Assembly (NCBI GenBank): GCA_022510815.1
Contig: JAFLST010000004.1
Coordinates: 62,001-126,000, forward strand
DNA length: 64,000 nt
Origin: Christensenellaceae bacterium
GTDB taxonomy: Bacteria; Bacillota; Clostridia; Christensenellales; Aristaeellaceae
Direction: 5' to 3'
This document shows, one piece after another, positions 1-8,049 of the stretch; position 1 is the first letter of the stretch, and every line of letters begins with the position of its first letter. The notes under the pieces are model-generated. The model searched no databases. It saw nothing but the letters and a program-made list of their open reading frames with translations, and was not told where the DNA came from. A program made the position numbers and the translations under genes.

Positions 1-627
1 GCCCCAATCCGCGGCAAGGTGCGTCTGCTCCGCTGTCGCCGCCGTATGTCCCACAGATACCACCACGCCCCGCGCGGTGATCTCGCGAATGAAAGCCTCC
101 GCACCCGGCAGCTCCGGGGCCAGCGTGACGATGCGCACATCCTCCGTACGGCCTCCGATCATTGACATGAACTCCGCCATATCCGGCGCGTGCAGGAACT
201 CTCGTCTCTGGGCCCCGCGCTTATCGGCGTTCAGGTAAGGCGCTTCCATATGCGCGCCCAGCACCAGCGCCGCGTGGGCATCGGGACGACGTTTCACGGC
301 GCGAATGCCGTCAATCGCCCGCCGGGTATCATCCATCGGGGCGCTCATGGTCGTCGGGAGGAATGCCGCAACGCCCTCGCGGTGCAGGTCGCGGGCCATC
401 TGCCGGACAGCGTCCTCTCCCTGCATCGCGTCGTGCCCTCGAAACGCATGGATGTGCACATCCACGAAGCCCGGCAGCAGATAATCCCCTGCCAGATCAA
501 CCTCCTCCTCATAGAGGCCCTTGAGCAGCCCGGAGCCGATCTCCTGCACCTTCCCGTGCATCAGGCGGAGATCAATCCCCGCGCAGAATCCGCCGTCAAT
601 GTAAGCCGTCGCGTTGCGTATGAGCAT
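1..627 (-). CDS. nagA: N-acetylglucosamine-6-phosphate deacetylase (N-terminal 209 residues, cut by window edge)
   Basis: Removes the acetyl group from GlcNAc-6-phosphate, feeding amino sugar into glycolysis or cell wall synthesis. The translation shows the amidohydrolase metal motif HIHAFRGHD just after GFVDV, the metal-binding glutamate in LVLGAHMEAPYLN, and a VSVGHTAAT segment matching the conserved histidine region of NagA. The frame is open to position 1, so the C-terminal part lies outside the window. The start is the ATG at 625-627, with AAGGAGG just upstream. It is divergent from the acetyltransferase at 686. Family assignment is from motifs; no partner such as nagB is visible. Confidence 0.9.
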   Translation of the reverse strand, partial: MLIRNATAYIDGGFCAGIDLRLMHGKVQEIGSGLLKGLYEEEVDLAGDYLLPGFVDVHIHAFRGHDAMQGEDAVRQMARDLHREGVAAFLPTTMSAPMDDTRRAIDGIRAVKRRPDAHAALVLGAHMEAPYLNADKRGAQRREFLHAPDMAEFMSMIGGRTEDVRIVTLAPELPGAEAFIREITARGVVVSVGHTAATAEQTHLAADWG

Positions 628-685
628 GGCGTCCTCCTTGAAATGCGCTGTCGCCTATGGTATCATGTCCGTGGAGGCGATACCA

Positions 686-1132
686 ATGAACCGGATCATC
701 CGTCTGGCAACCGAGGCCGACCTGCCCCGCGTCCTTGCCATGAGCGATATGCTGATTGACGAAGGCTGCTGCAACGGCATGACGCGCGACACCCTCGACG
801 ATCTGCGGGCCAATGCGATCCACGTCGCCGAGGAAGACGGCGAGCTGATCGGCTATGCTTACGGCGAGGCGGTCGAATCCTCTTGGAACATCGGGAGCTG
901 CCGCAAGGGCGAGACATACTACGATCTCGATATCCTCTATGTCAGGCCGGAATACCGCAGCTCCGGCGTGGGCAAGGAGCTCTATCAGGCCGAGCTGGCC
1001 CGGGCCCGCGCGCTGGGCGTTAAGCAGTTTCGTCTGACTGCCGTCAACCGGGACTGGAAACGTCTGCTTCACCTGTATGTGGAGGAGCTGGGCTTCGAGT
1101 TCTGGACGGCGACGCTGTACCATGACCTTTGA
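686..1132 (+). CDS. GNAT family N-acetyltransferase
   Basis: A 148-residue single-domain acetyl-CoA-dependent acyltransferase. It starts MNRIIRLATEADLPRVLAM, a typical GNAT N-terminus. The core strand YYDLDILYVRPEYRSSGVGKEL carries the acetyl-CoA pyrophosphate loop (R-x-x-G-x-G, here RSSGVGK), and the C-terminal part LHLYVEELGFEFW is the usual GNAT ending. The ATG at 686 is chosen because GGAGG lies 8 bases before it; the earlier ATG at 665 lacks such a site. A terminator follows directly. The substrate cannot be predicted. Confidence 0.88.
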   Translation: MNRIIRLATEADLPRVLAMSDMLIDEGCCNGMTRDTLDDLRANAIHVAEEDGELIGYAYGEAVESSWNIGSCRKGETYYDLDILYVRPEYRSSGVGKELYQAELARARALGVKQFRLTAVNRDWKRLLHLYVEELGFEFWTATLYHDL

Positions 1133-1156
1133 ACCGAGACCAATGCAGACTTGAAC

Positions 1157-1198
1157 GGGAACATGACGCGTCGTCCGGCAGTCATGTCCCCGTTTTTT
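1157..1198 (+). terminator. Rho-independent terminator after the GNAT gene
   Basis: Stem GGGAACATGAC (1157-1167) pairs with GTCATGTCCCC (1181-1191), with one bulged A, followed by TTTTTT at 1193-1198. It ends the rightward transcript and lies between two convergent genes. Confidence 0.75.
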
Positions 1199-1217
1199 CT
1201 GTCCGGCGCATGCAGGA

Positions 1218-2303
1218 TTACTTCGGCAGCAGCCTTTCTTCCGGCAGCTCCGCGATCAGTGAGAGCACTTCGCATATCTCTTTTTTCAGCGTTTTTCCTT
1301 GAATCGCATACCGAAAGAAGCAGAACGTCGGCCACTGCGCGACCATCACGATCCACGCGTACCAAGTCAGCGCCTGCCGCTCCTTGTCCGACGCGTGATA
1401 GGCCCGGAGCATGCAGCCTATGCGCTCCTGAAAATAGCGGATCGCAAACGCCAGCCGCGCTTGAGCGCCCTCGGGTTCCGTCTGCTTCTCGTCATAATCA
1501 AAGCCTGCCAGATTGGCCAGCTGATTGACGATCACATCCGTCCCTGCCAAGTTAAAATCAATAAAACCCGCGAAATGCTGGGAATCGTCGATCAAGACGT
1601 TTGAGAGGTTCTCATCCCCCTGAAACACGCAGCGAGGCAGCTCACGGTAAACCGCCTTGAGCTTGCCCCGGATATCCGCGTGCCGGGCCTCCAGCCGCTC
1701 AGCCAGCCCGTCCTCCTTCTCGTCGCGGAGAAGAGCCATCAGCTGGTTGAAATTGTCCTGCTTCTCATCAATGCCGTTGGGAATGTCAAAGGGCGACAGA
1801 TCAAACAGGCTGTACATCCCCATCGTTTCGGACAAATCAATATCCCGGTAGGTTTCGGCAAATCGTGCCACGCTCTCCGCCACTTCAAGGATCAGCCGGT
1901 CTTCATCGAGGAGCTCTGCATCGTCCGCAAGGGGCAAGTCGACATATTCGGACAGATAGCACACGAGCTGCTTCCACGGATGCAGGTACAACCCCTGCGC
2001 ATCGGCAACAAACGCCGGGCACTTGAGTCCCACCGCCCGATATCTGCCAATCAGGCGGTTCAGATCGCCCATGCGCTTCTCGGTCATGTCCGGCGCATTG
2101 CAGAACCGCAGCACCCACTTCTTATCAACGATATAATTGAGGCGAATGTCCGTCTCGTCATGGGTAGAGTCGATCAGCCTGACCGCGTTCGCGGTTTCAA
2201 TGCCGAATTGGGATAGCGCCGCCAGAATATCGGAAGGCTCAGGAGCCGCCATTCCTTTGGGAAACCGTTCACCGGGGAGCAGTTCCCATTGATTATCCGC
2301 CAT
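1218..2303 (-). CDS. Phosphotransferase (aminoglycoside/choline kinase-like fold)
   Basis: 361 residues with the APH/choline-kinase catalytic pattern: the catalytic-loop segment CVFQGDENLSNVL (equivalent to HGDxxxxN, with Q in place of H) and a DFN-type magnesium motif in FIDFNLAG. The N-terminal half contains a plausible nucleotide-binding lobe with YIVDKKWVLRFCN. Members phosphorylate small molecules such as aminoglycosides, homoserine or sugars; resistance should not be assumed from this family. Its start ATG at 2303 has AGGAGAG upstream, and a good promoter precedes it, so it appears to be monocistronic. Confidence 0.72.
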   Translation of the reverse strand: MADNQWELLPGERFPKGMAAPEPSDILAALSQFGIETANAVRLIDSTHDETDIRLNYIVDKKWVLRFCNAPDMTEKRMGDLNRLIGRYRAVGLKCPAFVADAQGLYLHPWKQLVCYLSEYVDLPLADDAELLDEDRLILEVAESVARFAETYRDIDLSETMGMYSLFDLSPFDIPNGIDEKQDNFNQLMALLRDEKEDGLAERLEARHADIRGKLKAVYRELPRCVFQGDENLSNVLIDDSQHFAGFIDFNLAGTDVIVNQLANLAGFDYDEKQTEPEGAQARLAFAIRYFQERIGCMLRAYHASDKERQALTWYAWIVMVAQWPTFCFFRYAIQGKTLKKEICEVLSLIAELPEERLLPK

Positions 2304-2358
2304 CCGTCATCTCTCCTCTTTTCCCCGCGTCGCGTATGCGCCGGATTCCATTGCTAAA

Positions 2359-2387
2359 ATGATAACATTTGCATCTATCGGCGTCAA
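2359..2387 (-). promoter_or_regulatory. Sigma-A-type promoter of the phosphotransferase gene
   Basis: Reading leftward: -35 TTGACG (2387-2382), 17 bp spacer, -10 TATCAT (2364-2359), about 55 bp before the start codon at 2303. Confidence 0.75.
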
Positions 2388-2408
2388 GGGATTGCCTGAC
2401 GATGTCCT

Positions 2409-2771
2409 TCAGCAGGAGAGTATTTCTTCACGCTTCTTTTTGCTGAACCCCTTCAGAACCAGCTCATAGGATTTGTCCAGCATGGCCTTCATCAGCTCGT
2501 CCGGCACGTCACCATCAGGCTTGATGGAGTTCCAGTGCTGCTTGTTCGAGTAATAGCCGGGCACGATATCCGGCCACTGCTGACGCATCAGCTCCCCTTC
2601 GGCGGGTTCCAGCTTCAGATTGATGTAGTAGGGCACGCCCGACCAGTCCAGCAAAACCGCGGCGAACATCTTGCCGCCGATCATGTAGCGAACCCAGTTC
2701 CACTCCTGCTTGAGATCCTTGGTCACGGCGGGTTTTTGCAGGAGGTATTCGTCAATCCACGCGTATTTCAT
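2409..2771 (-). CDS. MmcQ/YjbR family protein
   Basis: 120 residues matching the YjbR (CyaY-like fold) family: an N-terminal IDEYLLQKPAVTKDLKQEW segment, the central RYMIGGKMFAAVLLD strand pair, and the signature region GYYSNKQHWNSIKPDGDVPDE. Proteins of this family are small and have been proposed to bind DNA, but a precise function is not established. The ATG at 2771 follows GAGGAGG. It lies just downstream of the tpiA terminator, so it is probably expressed by read-through or a weak promoter not recognised here. Confidence 0.85.
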   Translation of the reverse strand: MKYAWIDEYLLQKPAVTKDLKQEWNWVRYMIGGKMFAAVLLDWSGVPYYINLKLEPAEGELMRQQWPDIVPGYYSNKQHWNSIKPDGDVPDELMKAMLDKSYELVLKGFSKKKREEILSC

Positions 2772-2783
2772 GGCTTCCTCCTC

Positions 2784-2820
2784 AAAAAGAAGGGCTATGC
2801 CTTGCCAGACATAGCCCTTC
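2784..2820 (-). terminator. Rho-independent terminator of the glycolytic operon
   Basis: Leftward RNA forms a perfect 11-bp stem, GAAGGGCTATG (2820-2810) with CATAGCCCTTC (2799-2789), followed by five U (2788-2784). It starts 10 bases after the tpiA stop. Confidence 0.92.
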
Positions 2821-2830
2821 CTGCGGTTGC

Positions 2831-3583
2831 TTACTTGTCGTAATTGACGACCTTGGAGAAATCGGGAGCCTTGAGGGACGCGCCGCCAATCAGGCCGCCG
2901 TCGATCTCGGGCTGCGCCATGAGGCCCTTGACGTTGCCGGGGTTCATGGAGCCGCCGTACTGGATGCGAACCTTGTCGGCCACATCCTGACCATAGCTGC
3001 GGGCGATGGCCTTGCGGATCACGCCGATGGTTTCGTTGGCCTGCTCGTCAGTGGCGGTGAGGCCGGTGCCGATGGCCCACACAGGCTCATAGGCGATGAT
3101 GATATCAGCCACCTGCTCGGGGGTCAGGCCGTTGAGCGCCATGATGGTCTGATAGTCCACCAGACCGTCAGTCGCGCCCGCCTCGCGCACATCGCGCATC
3201 TCGCCAACGCACAGGATGACCTTCAGGCCGGCCTTGACAGCCGCCAGCACCCGCTGGTTTACGGTCTGATCGGTCTCGCCGAAGTACTGACGGCGCTCGC
3301 TGTGACCGATGATGACGTACTCCACGCCGCAGGCCACCAGCATATCAGCGGACAGCTCGCCGGTGTACGCGCCGGACGCTGCCCAGTGCACGTTCTGCGC
3401 GCCGACCTTGATGTTGGAGCCAGCAGCGGCCTCCTTCACAGCGGCGATATCCACCGCAGGCACACAGACGACCACGTCGCAGGACGCGTCGGCCACCAGC
3501 GGCTTGAGCTCATTGACCAGCGCCGCAGCCTCCGCGGGGGTCTTGTTCATCTTCCAGTTACCGGCAATAATGGGTTTACGCAT
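2831..3583 (-). CDS. tpiA: Triosephosphate isomerase
   Basis: Interconverts dihydroxyacetone phosphate and glyceraldehyde-3-phosphate in the cytoplasm. 250 residues, the usual family length. The substrate-binding lysine is in GNWKMN (Lys11), the catalytic histidine in VIIGHSERR, the catalytic glutamate in AYEPVWAIGTG, and the phosphate-gripping segment in YGGSMNPGN and GLIGGASL. The start ATG at 3583 follows GAGGTG. It is the last gene of cggR-pgk-tpiA, separated from pgk by 187 bp that hold two stem-loops, and is followed by a strong terminator. Confidence 0.98.
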   Translation of the reverse strand: MRKPIIAGNWKMNKTPAEAAALVNELKPLVADASCDVVVCVPAVDIAAVKEAAAGSNIKVGAQNVHWAASGAYTGELSADMLVACGVEYVIIGHSERRQYFGETDQTVNQRVLAAVKAGLKVILCVGEMRDVREAGATDGLVDYQTIMALNGLTPEQVADIIIAYEPVWAIGTGLTATDEQANETIGVIRKAIARSYGQDVADKVRIQYGGSMNPGNVKGLMAQPEIDGGLIGGASLKAPDFSKVVNYDK

Positions 3584-3604
3584 GTTTTACACCTCATTGG
3601 CAAG

Positions 3605-3632
3605 TGCCCCTATGAGTCGATTCATAGGGGCA
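3605..3632 (-). other. Intercistronic stem-loop between pgk and tpiA (first)
   Basis: TGCCCCTATGA (3605-3615) and TCATAGGGGCA (3622-3632) form a perfect 11-bp stem with a 6-base loop, 22 bases upstream of tpiA. In the leftward transcript it has no following U-run, so it is more likely an mRNA stability or processing element than a terminator. Confidence 0.6.
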
Positions 3633-3719
3633 TTGCGTTTTTTAGCGTCAGTCAGGTTACGAGCGCGACGCTCAACCAGAACCGCCCGTAGCGATGGTCA
3701 GATCGCCTTTCGGGAGAGC

Positions 3720-3756
3720 GCGAGAGGGGGCATTCGGCTCGAAAGCCTCCTCTCGC
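3720..3756 (-). other. Intercistronic stem-loop between pgk and tpiA (second)
   Basis: GCGAGAGG (3720-3727) pairs with CCTCTCGC (3749-3756), starting 14 bases past the pgk stop. No U-run follows in the leftward direction. It could protect the 3' end of a processed pgk mRNA. Confidence 0.45.
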
Positions 3757-3770
3757 AAATCGGTCGATGA

Positions 3771-4973
3771 TTAAGCCTCGTCCAGCGCGGCAACGCCGGG
3801 CAGCACCTTGCCTTCGAGATACTCGAGGGAAGCGCCGCCGCCGGTGGAGATGTGGGTCATCTTGTCGCCCAGACCCATCTGCTCGACAGCCGCAGCAGAG
3901 TCGCCGCCGCCGATGATGGTCACGGCCTCGCTCTCAGCCATGGCCTTGGCAACAGCCAGCGTGCCGGCAGCCAGCGTGGGATTCTCGAACACGCCCATCG
4001 GGCCGTTCCAGACAACGGTCTTGGCGGTCTTCACGGCCTCGGCGAACAGCTCGCAGCTCTTCGGGCCGATATCGCAGCCTTCCATGTCCGCGGGAATCTT
4101 GTCGGAGTCGACCACAACGGTCTCGACAGGCGCGTCGATGGGGCTCGGGAAAGCCTTGACGCACACGGTGTCAATGGGCAGGAGCAGCTTGACGCCCTTC
4201 TGCTCGGCCTTCGCCATCATGTCCTTGCAGTAGTCGATCTTCGACTCGTCCAGCAGGGAGTTGCCGATGCCGTAGCCCTTCGCCTTGAGGAAGGTGAAGG
4301 CCATGCCGCCGCCGATGATCAGGGTGTCGACCTTCTCCAGCAGGTTGTTGATGACGTTGAGCTTGTCCTCGATCTTCGCGCCGCCCAGCACCGCGACGAA
4401 GGGACGATCCGCGTTCTCGAGGGCCTTGCCCATCACGGACAGCTCCTTGCCGATCAGGTAGCCAGCCACGTTGGGAGACAGGAATTTGGTCACGCCCTCG
4501 GTGGAGCAGTGCGCGCGGTGGCAGGAGCCGAACGCGTCATCCACATAGCAGTCCGCCAGAGAGGCCAGCTCCTTGGAGAACTCCTCGATGTTCTTGGTCT
4601 CTTCCTTGCGGAAGCGGGTGTTCTGCAGCAGGACCACGTCGCCGTCCTTCATCGCGGCCACGGCAGCCTTGGCATTCTCGCCCACGACGGCGTCGTCATT
4701 GGCGAAGACAACTTCCTGACCCAGCAGCTCGGACAGGCGAACCGCCACGGGCGCGAGGGAGAACTTCTCTTCCGGACCATTCTTCGGCTTGCCCAGATGG
4801 CTGCACAGGATGACCTTGCCGCCGTCGGCGATCAGCTTCTTGATGGTGGGCAGAGCCGCCACAATGCGCTTGTCGTTGGTGATCTTGCCTTCCTTCATGG
4901 GGACGTTGAAGTCGCAGCGTACGAGAACCTTTTTGCCAGTTACCTTGATGTCGTCAATCGTTTTCTTGGCCAT
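3771..4973 (-). CDS. pgk: Phosphoglycerate kinase
   Basis: Makes ATP and 3-phosphoglycerate from 1,3-bisphosphoglycerate and ADP. 400 residues, full length. The substrate-binding segment VRCDFNVPM is near residue 20, the hinge and nucleotide region includes [21 protein letters not shown] and the ADP-binding loop [13 protein letters not shown]. The ATG at 4973 is preceded by AAGGAG at a rather long spacing. It follows cggR by 73 bp, where gapA would sit in the usual Bacillus-type operon; that gene is absent here. Confidence 0.98.
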   Translation of the reverse strand: MAKKTIDDIKVTGKKVLVRCDFNVPMKEGKITNDKRIVAALPTIKKLIADGGKVILCSHLGKPKNGPEEKFSLAPVAVRLSELLGQEVVFANDDAVVGENAKAAVAAMKDGDVVLLQNTRFRKEETKNIEEFSKELASLADCYVDDAFGSCHRAHCSTEGVTKFLSPNVAGYLIGKELSVMGKALENADRPFVAVLGGAKIEDKLNVINNLLEKVDTLIIGGGMAFTFLKAKGYGIGNSLLDESKIDYCKDMMAKAEQKGVKLLLPIDTVCVKAFPSPIDAPVETVVVDSDKIPADMEGCDIGPKSCELFAEAVKTAKTVVWNGPMGVFENPTLAAGTLAVAKAMAESEAVTIIGGGDSAAAVEQMGLGDKMTHISTGGGASLEYLEGKVLPGVAALDEA

Positions 4974-5046
4974 GGGAACACACGCTCCTTATCATGATAG
5001 TGTGAAGGATGTATTGCAAAGCGCCGCAGGGCGCCCAATACCGGGT

Positions 5047-6072
5047 TCAGGACAGCAGCGACAGCATGCGCCGGGCCGCGCCCTCGTCAGTTGCCAGCAG
5101 GGTATGAGGATGATGCCGCAGGACAGCGATGATCGCCTCCGCCTTGGAGGTTCCCGCCGCCACCGCCATCATCCGGCAGGAAGGCGACAGCCTCGCCAGA
5201 TCGACCCCCACGCTGGAGGATTCCATCAGGCAGCGGCCCTCCCCGTCGTAGTACGCGCCAAACGCCTCGCCCGCCGCACCCTGCTTCATGAGCTGCCGGG
5301 CTGTCGCAGCAGGCAGGTTCACCGTCTTCATGGTGCTCTCCGCCCGGCCTATGCCGTGGAGAATCACGTCCGCGCGCTGGATCAGCGCCATGACCTCCGC
5401 CACCTCGGGAAGCCGAAGCATCTCCTGCCGGGCCGCATCGTTCATGGAATCGGGCAGATGAATGAGCCGGTGATGGCCGCCCAGCCGCTGGGCTATCTCC
5501 GCGGCGATGGTGTTGGCCTGTGTCTCTACCGAGCGCCCCATGCCGCCTCGGGCCGGGACGACCATGACGTTCAGAGGCGTCTGGGACTGGAGATGCCGCG
5601 CGGTCTGCTGGATGCTCTCGCCGCCGGTGACCGCAATGGTCATACCGTTTTGCAGCGCGCCGCGCACCCGCTGTGCCGCCAGACGACCCACGTCCTGCAG
5701 GACATGCGCGTCCAGATCAGCGTCTCCGGCAGCGATGCAGACCCGCTCTATGTTCAGCAGCGCCGCAAGCCGGGTCTCCATGTCCGTGAGGCCCCGCATG
5801 GCCCGGGAGAACGCCTGCGCCACGGGCAGCATATCAGCGGCCTTGTCCGTCAGCACCATGCCGGAAGCGTTCAGCTCAATGAATCCCTGCTCCCGGAGCG
5901 CCGCCGCCGCGCCGCGGATTTCCCGCTCGGGCAGGTGGAGCCGCGCCGCCAACTGCCTGCGCCCGATGGGAGCCAAAGCCGCGATGCGCTCCAGCACCAG
6001 CGAACGCAGCGCCATCTCCTCCGCCAAGTCCGGCGCAAGCTGACGCATCAGCTGTACGAAGTCCTCCTGCAT
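5047..6072 (-). CDS. cggR: CggR-type central glycolytic genes regulator (SorC/DeoR family)
   Basis: Sugar-phosphate-responsive repressor of glycolytic genes. 341 residues: an N-terminal winged helix (LERIAALAPIGRRQLAARL then REQGFIEL) and a SorC-type effector domain with TIAVTGGESIQQTARHL, VVPARGGMGRSVETQANTIA and GIGRAESTMKT. In B. subtilis CggR binds fructose-1,6-bisphosphate and represses cggR-gapA-pgk-tpiA-pgm-eno. Start ATG at 6072 is supported by GGAGGTGA upstream; an in-frame upstream extension lacks such a site. It is the first gene of cggR-pgk-tpiA and has a near-consensus promoter, so it probably controls its own operon. Confidence 0.9.
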   Translation of the reverse strand: MQEDFVQLMRQLAPDLAEEMALRSLVLERIAALAPIGRRQLAARLHLPEREIRGAAAALREQGFIELNASGMVLTDKAADMLPVAQAFSRAMRGLTDMETRLAALLNIERVCIAAGDADLDAHVLQDVGRLAAQRVRGALQNGMTIAVTGGESIQQTARHLQSQTPLNVMVVPARGGMGRSVETQANTIAAEIAQRLGGHHRLIHLPDSMNDAARQEMLRLPEVAEVMALIQRADVILHGIGRAESTMKTVNLPAATARQLMKQGAAGEAFGAYYDGEGRCLMESSSVGVDLARLSPSCRMMAVAAGTSKAEAIIAVLRHHPHTLLATDEGAARRMLSLLS

Positions 6073-6133
6073 GACAGCGCCGTCACCTCCCGCGGGCGTG
6101 ATTCGTCCCGGATGGACTCGCGCCGTCCCGCTT

Positions 6134-6162
6134 ATCATACCACGCTCCCGGGCGATTGGCAA
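6134..6162 (-). promoter_or_regulatory. Promoter of the cggR-pgk-tpiA operon
   Basis: Leftward -35 TTGCCA (6162-6157), 17 bp spacer, -10 TATGAT (6139-6134), about 60 bp before the cggR start. Confidence 0.85.
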
Positions 6163-6178
6163 GGGATTTCCATGGATA

Positions 6179-6196
6179 TTGATAAAATTTTATCAA
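6179..6196. promoter_or_regulatory. Perfect 18-bp palindrome, candidate operator
   Basis: TTGATAAAATTTTATCAA is a perfect inverted repeat with no gap, in an AT-rich island between the divergent cggR promoter and the bofA-like gene. Its inner edge is 16 bp upstream of the -35 box, a position more typical of an activator site or of a site serving the divergent gene. The binding protein is unknown; CggR is one candidate. Confidence 0.55.
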
Positions 6197-6239
6197 CTTT
6201 TCCGTCCCTGCCGCATAGGCTTTTCCGGAGGTGCTGCCC

Positions 6240-6494
6240 ATGGTTGTTCCCGATCTCCGGATCATCGGTTCTCTGACCGCCGTCGTCGCAGCAGCATGGC
6301 TGCTTTCCCACCGTTATGACCCGCAGAAGAGGTCAGGACGCATCGTCGGACAGCTCCTGACGGGCTTCCTGTTGCTGGTCTGCAGGAACGCTCTCGCCGC
6401 GCCGCAGGTTGGCGTCAATCCGCTGTCCGCGTGGCTGACAGGGGCGCTGGGCCTGCCCGGCGTTGGGCTGACCGTGCTGCTCAACATGCTTTAG
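6240..6494 (+). CDS. BofA family membrane protein (pro-sigma-K processing inhibitor-like)
   Basis: 84 residues, two hydrophobic segments (about residues 8-22 and 38-52) and the BofA-type C-terminus GVNPLSAWLTGALGLPGVGLT (the G-x-N-x(10)-G-x-P-G-V core). In sporulating Bacillus, BofA holds the SpoIVFB protease inactive in the outer forespore membrane. Whether this copy acts in sporulation is inference. Start ATG at 6240 is chosen because GGAGG lies 8 bases upstream; a GTG at 6231 overlaps that site. Its last 4 bases overlap the convergent thiI stop. Confidence 0.75.
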   Translation: MVVPDLRIIGSLTAVVAAAWLLSHRYDPQKRSGRIVGQLLTGFLLLVCRNALAAPQVGVNPLSAWLTGALGLPGVGLTVLLNML

Positions 6495-7636
6495 CAGCGC
6501 ACGATCTCGATGCCCGCCATGGCCTCCTCAATGAGCCCCTCCATGTCCAGCTTGCTCTCGCCCTCGAGGATTTTTTCCATCTTGGGGTTCGTCGCCGGAT
6601 GCCGGGGCGTGAAGACCGTGCAGCAGTCCTCATAAGGCAGCGAGGAGGTCTCGAAGGTGCCGATCTTCCTCGCCACGTCGACGATCTCCGACTTGTCAAA
6701 GCCGATCACCGGGCGGAAGACGGGCATGCTTACCACGCCGTCGGTGGTGCCCAGCGCGGCCATGGTCTGACTCGCGACCTGACCGATGGACTCACCGGTA
6801 ATCAGCGCTTCCGCGTGCTCCAGCTTGGCTACGCGCTCGGCAATGCGCATCATGAAGCGCCGCATGATGAGGGTCGTATATTCCTCGGGGCACTTCTCGT
6901 GAATCTCCATCTGAATGCGCGTGAAGGGCACCACATGCACCCGCACGCCGCAGCAGCTCTCGGAGAGGATTCGCGCCAGATCGAGCACCTTCTCCTTCGC
7001 GCGGTCGGAGGTGTAGGGATAGCTGTGGAAGTGCACAGCGCTGATCTGTACGCCGCGCTTGGCGATCATCCACCCGGCAACGGGGCTGTCGATGCCGCCG
7101 GAGAGCAGCAGCGTCGCGCGGCCGTTGGTGCCCACAGGCATGCCGCCCACCGCCGGGACCACCTTCACATAGAGGTACGCCTTGTCGCGGATTTCCACAT
7201 TCATGACGTGTTCGGGGTTCTTCACGTCCACGGACAGCGCCTTGTTGACCCGGAGGATGCGCCCGCCCATCTCGCTGTTGATGGCTGGGGAGTCCAGCGG
7301 ATACCGCTTGTCCGAGCGCCGCGCCACGACCTTGAAGGTGCCGGACAGGCCCTCCGTCATGCGGACAGCCTGATCGCAGATCGCGTCAAAGCTGTCTTTG
7401 TCCATCTCGACAGCCGGGCACACGCTGTGCACGCCGAAGACCTTCGTCACCCGGCGGATGCACTCGTCCATGTCCTCCGCGTCCGACACAAAGATACGTC
7501 CGTCATGCAGCCACACCGTGCCGCCCAGCGGGGCCACGGCCTGCTTGACGCGCTTGACCAGCGCCTTCAAAAACACGGGCCGGTTCAGGCCCTTGAGGAA
7601 AATCTCGCCGTATCTCACCAGCAGCAGCTCGCGCAT
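6491..7636 (-). CDS. thiI: tRNA uridine 4-sulfurtransferase ThiI
   Basis: Adenylates U8 of tRNA and inserts sulfur to give 4-thiouridine; some family members also serve thiamine thiazole synthesis. 381 residues: an N-terminal ferredoxin-like and THUMP region (about 1-165), then the PP-loop ATPase with ATLLLSGGIDSPVAGWM near residue 175. There is no C-terminal rhodanese domain, which is normal in Gram-positive bacteria where a dedicated cysteine desulfurase hands over sulfur. Such a gene (8050-9201) is two genes upstream in the same run. The ATG at 7636 follows AAGGAGAG. Confidence 0.95.
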   Translation of the reverse strand: MRELLLVRYGEIFLKGLNRPVFLKALVKRVKQAVAPLGGTVWLHDGRIFVSDAEDMDECIRRVTKVFGVHSVCPAVEMDKDSFDAICDQAVRMTEGLSGTFKVVARRSDKRYPLDSPAINSEMGGRILRVNKALSVDVKNPEHVMNVEIRDKAYLYVKVVPAVGGMPVGTNGRATLLLSGGIDSPVAGWMIAKRGVQISAVHFHSYPYTSDRAKEKVLDLARILSESCCGVRVHVVPFTRIQMEIHEKCPEEYTTLIMRRFMMRIAERVAKLEHAEALITGESIGQVASQTMAALGTTDGVVSMPVFRPVIGFDKSEIVDVARKIGTFETSSLPYEDCCTVFTPRHPATNPKMEKILEGESKLDMEGLIEEAMAGIEIVRC

Positions 7637-7666
7637 GGTGGTCTCTCCTTCACTTGCGCGGGGGAA

Positions 7667-8044
7667 TCACCGCGCATTTCTCCAGTCATACCTGTCCTTG
7701 GTGACGTTCAGCACAACATCCCGTTCTTCTCCAAGCACCGTGCCGCTGATCAGCACGGTCTCCTCGTTGATCCAATGGACGCCGGCGTCGGCCTGATGGT
7801 ACTGCCAGTAGATGTTCTTTGCCCGCCCTGTCCCCGTGCTGACAATAGCGCCGCGCACGGCGTAATCCGTTGTCGCGCCGCCGTTGCACAGGTACAGATC
7901 CATTCGGTAGGTTCCCGCTGGCGACGGATAGCTTGCCAGCAGTTCACCCTTCGGCAAAGCGCTCATATCAAAGAAATACCTGTACGCACCCAGCGCAATC
8001 ACCGCCAGAATCAGCAGCAGCGCCGCCCAGACGGGCTTCTTCAT
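7667..8044 (-). CDS. Small membrane-anchored protein, DUF5412-like
   Basis: 125 residues with one N-terminal hydrophobic segment (about 3-22, VWAALLLILAVIALGAYRYF) and an extracytoplasmic domain with SPAGTYRMDLYLCNGGATTDYAVRG and KNIYWQYHQADAGVHWIN. From memory this pattern resembles DUF5412 proteins of Firmicutes, whose function is unknown. The ATG at 8044 is preferred over the GTG at 8053 because GAGG would be too close to the GTG. It sits 5 bases after the desulfurase stop and 30 bases before thiI. Confidence 0.6.
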   Translation of the reverse strand: MKKPVWAALLLILAVIALGAYRYFFDMSALPKGELLASYPSPAGTYRMDLYLCNGGATTDYAVRGAIVSTGTGRAKNIYWQYHQADAGVHWINEETVLISGTVLGEERDVVLNVTKDRYDWRNAR

Positions 8045-8049
8045 CCTGC

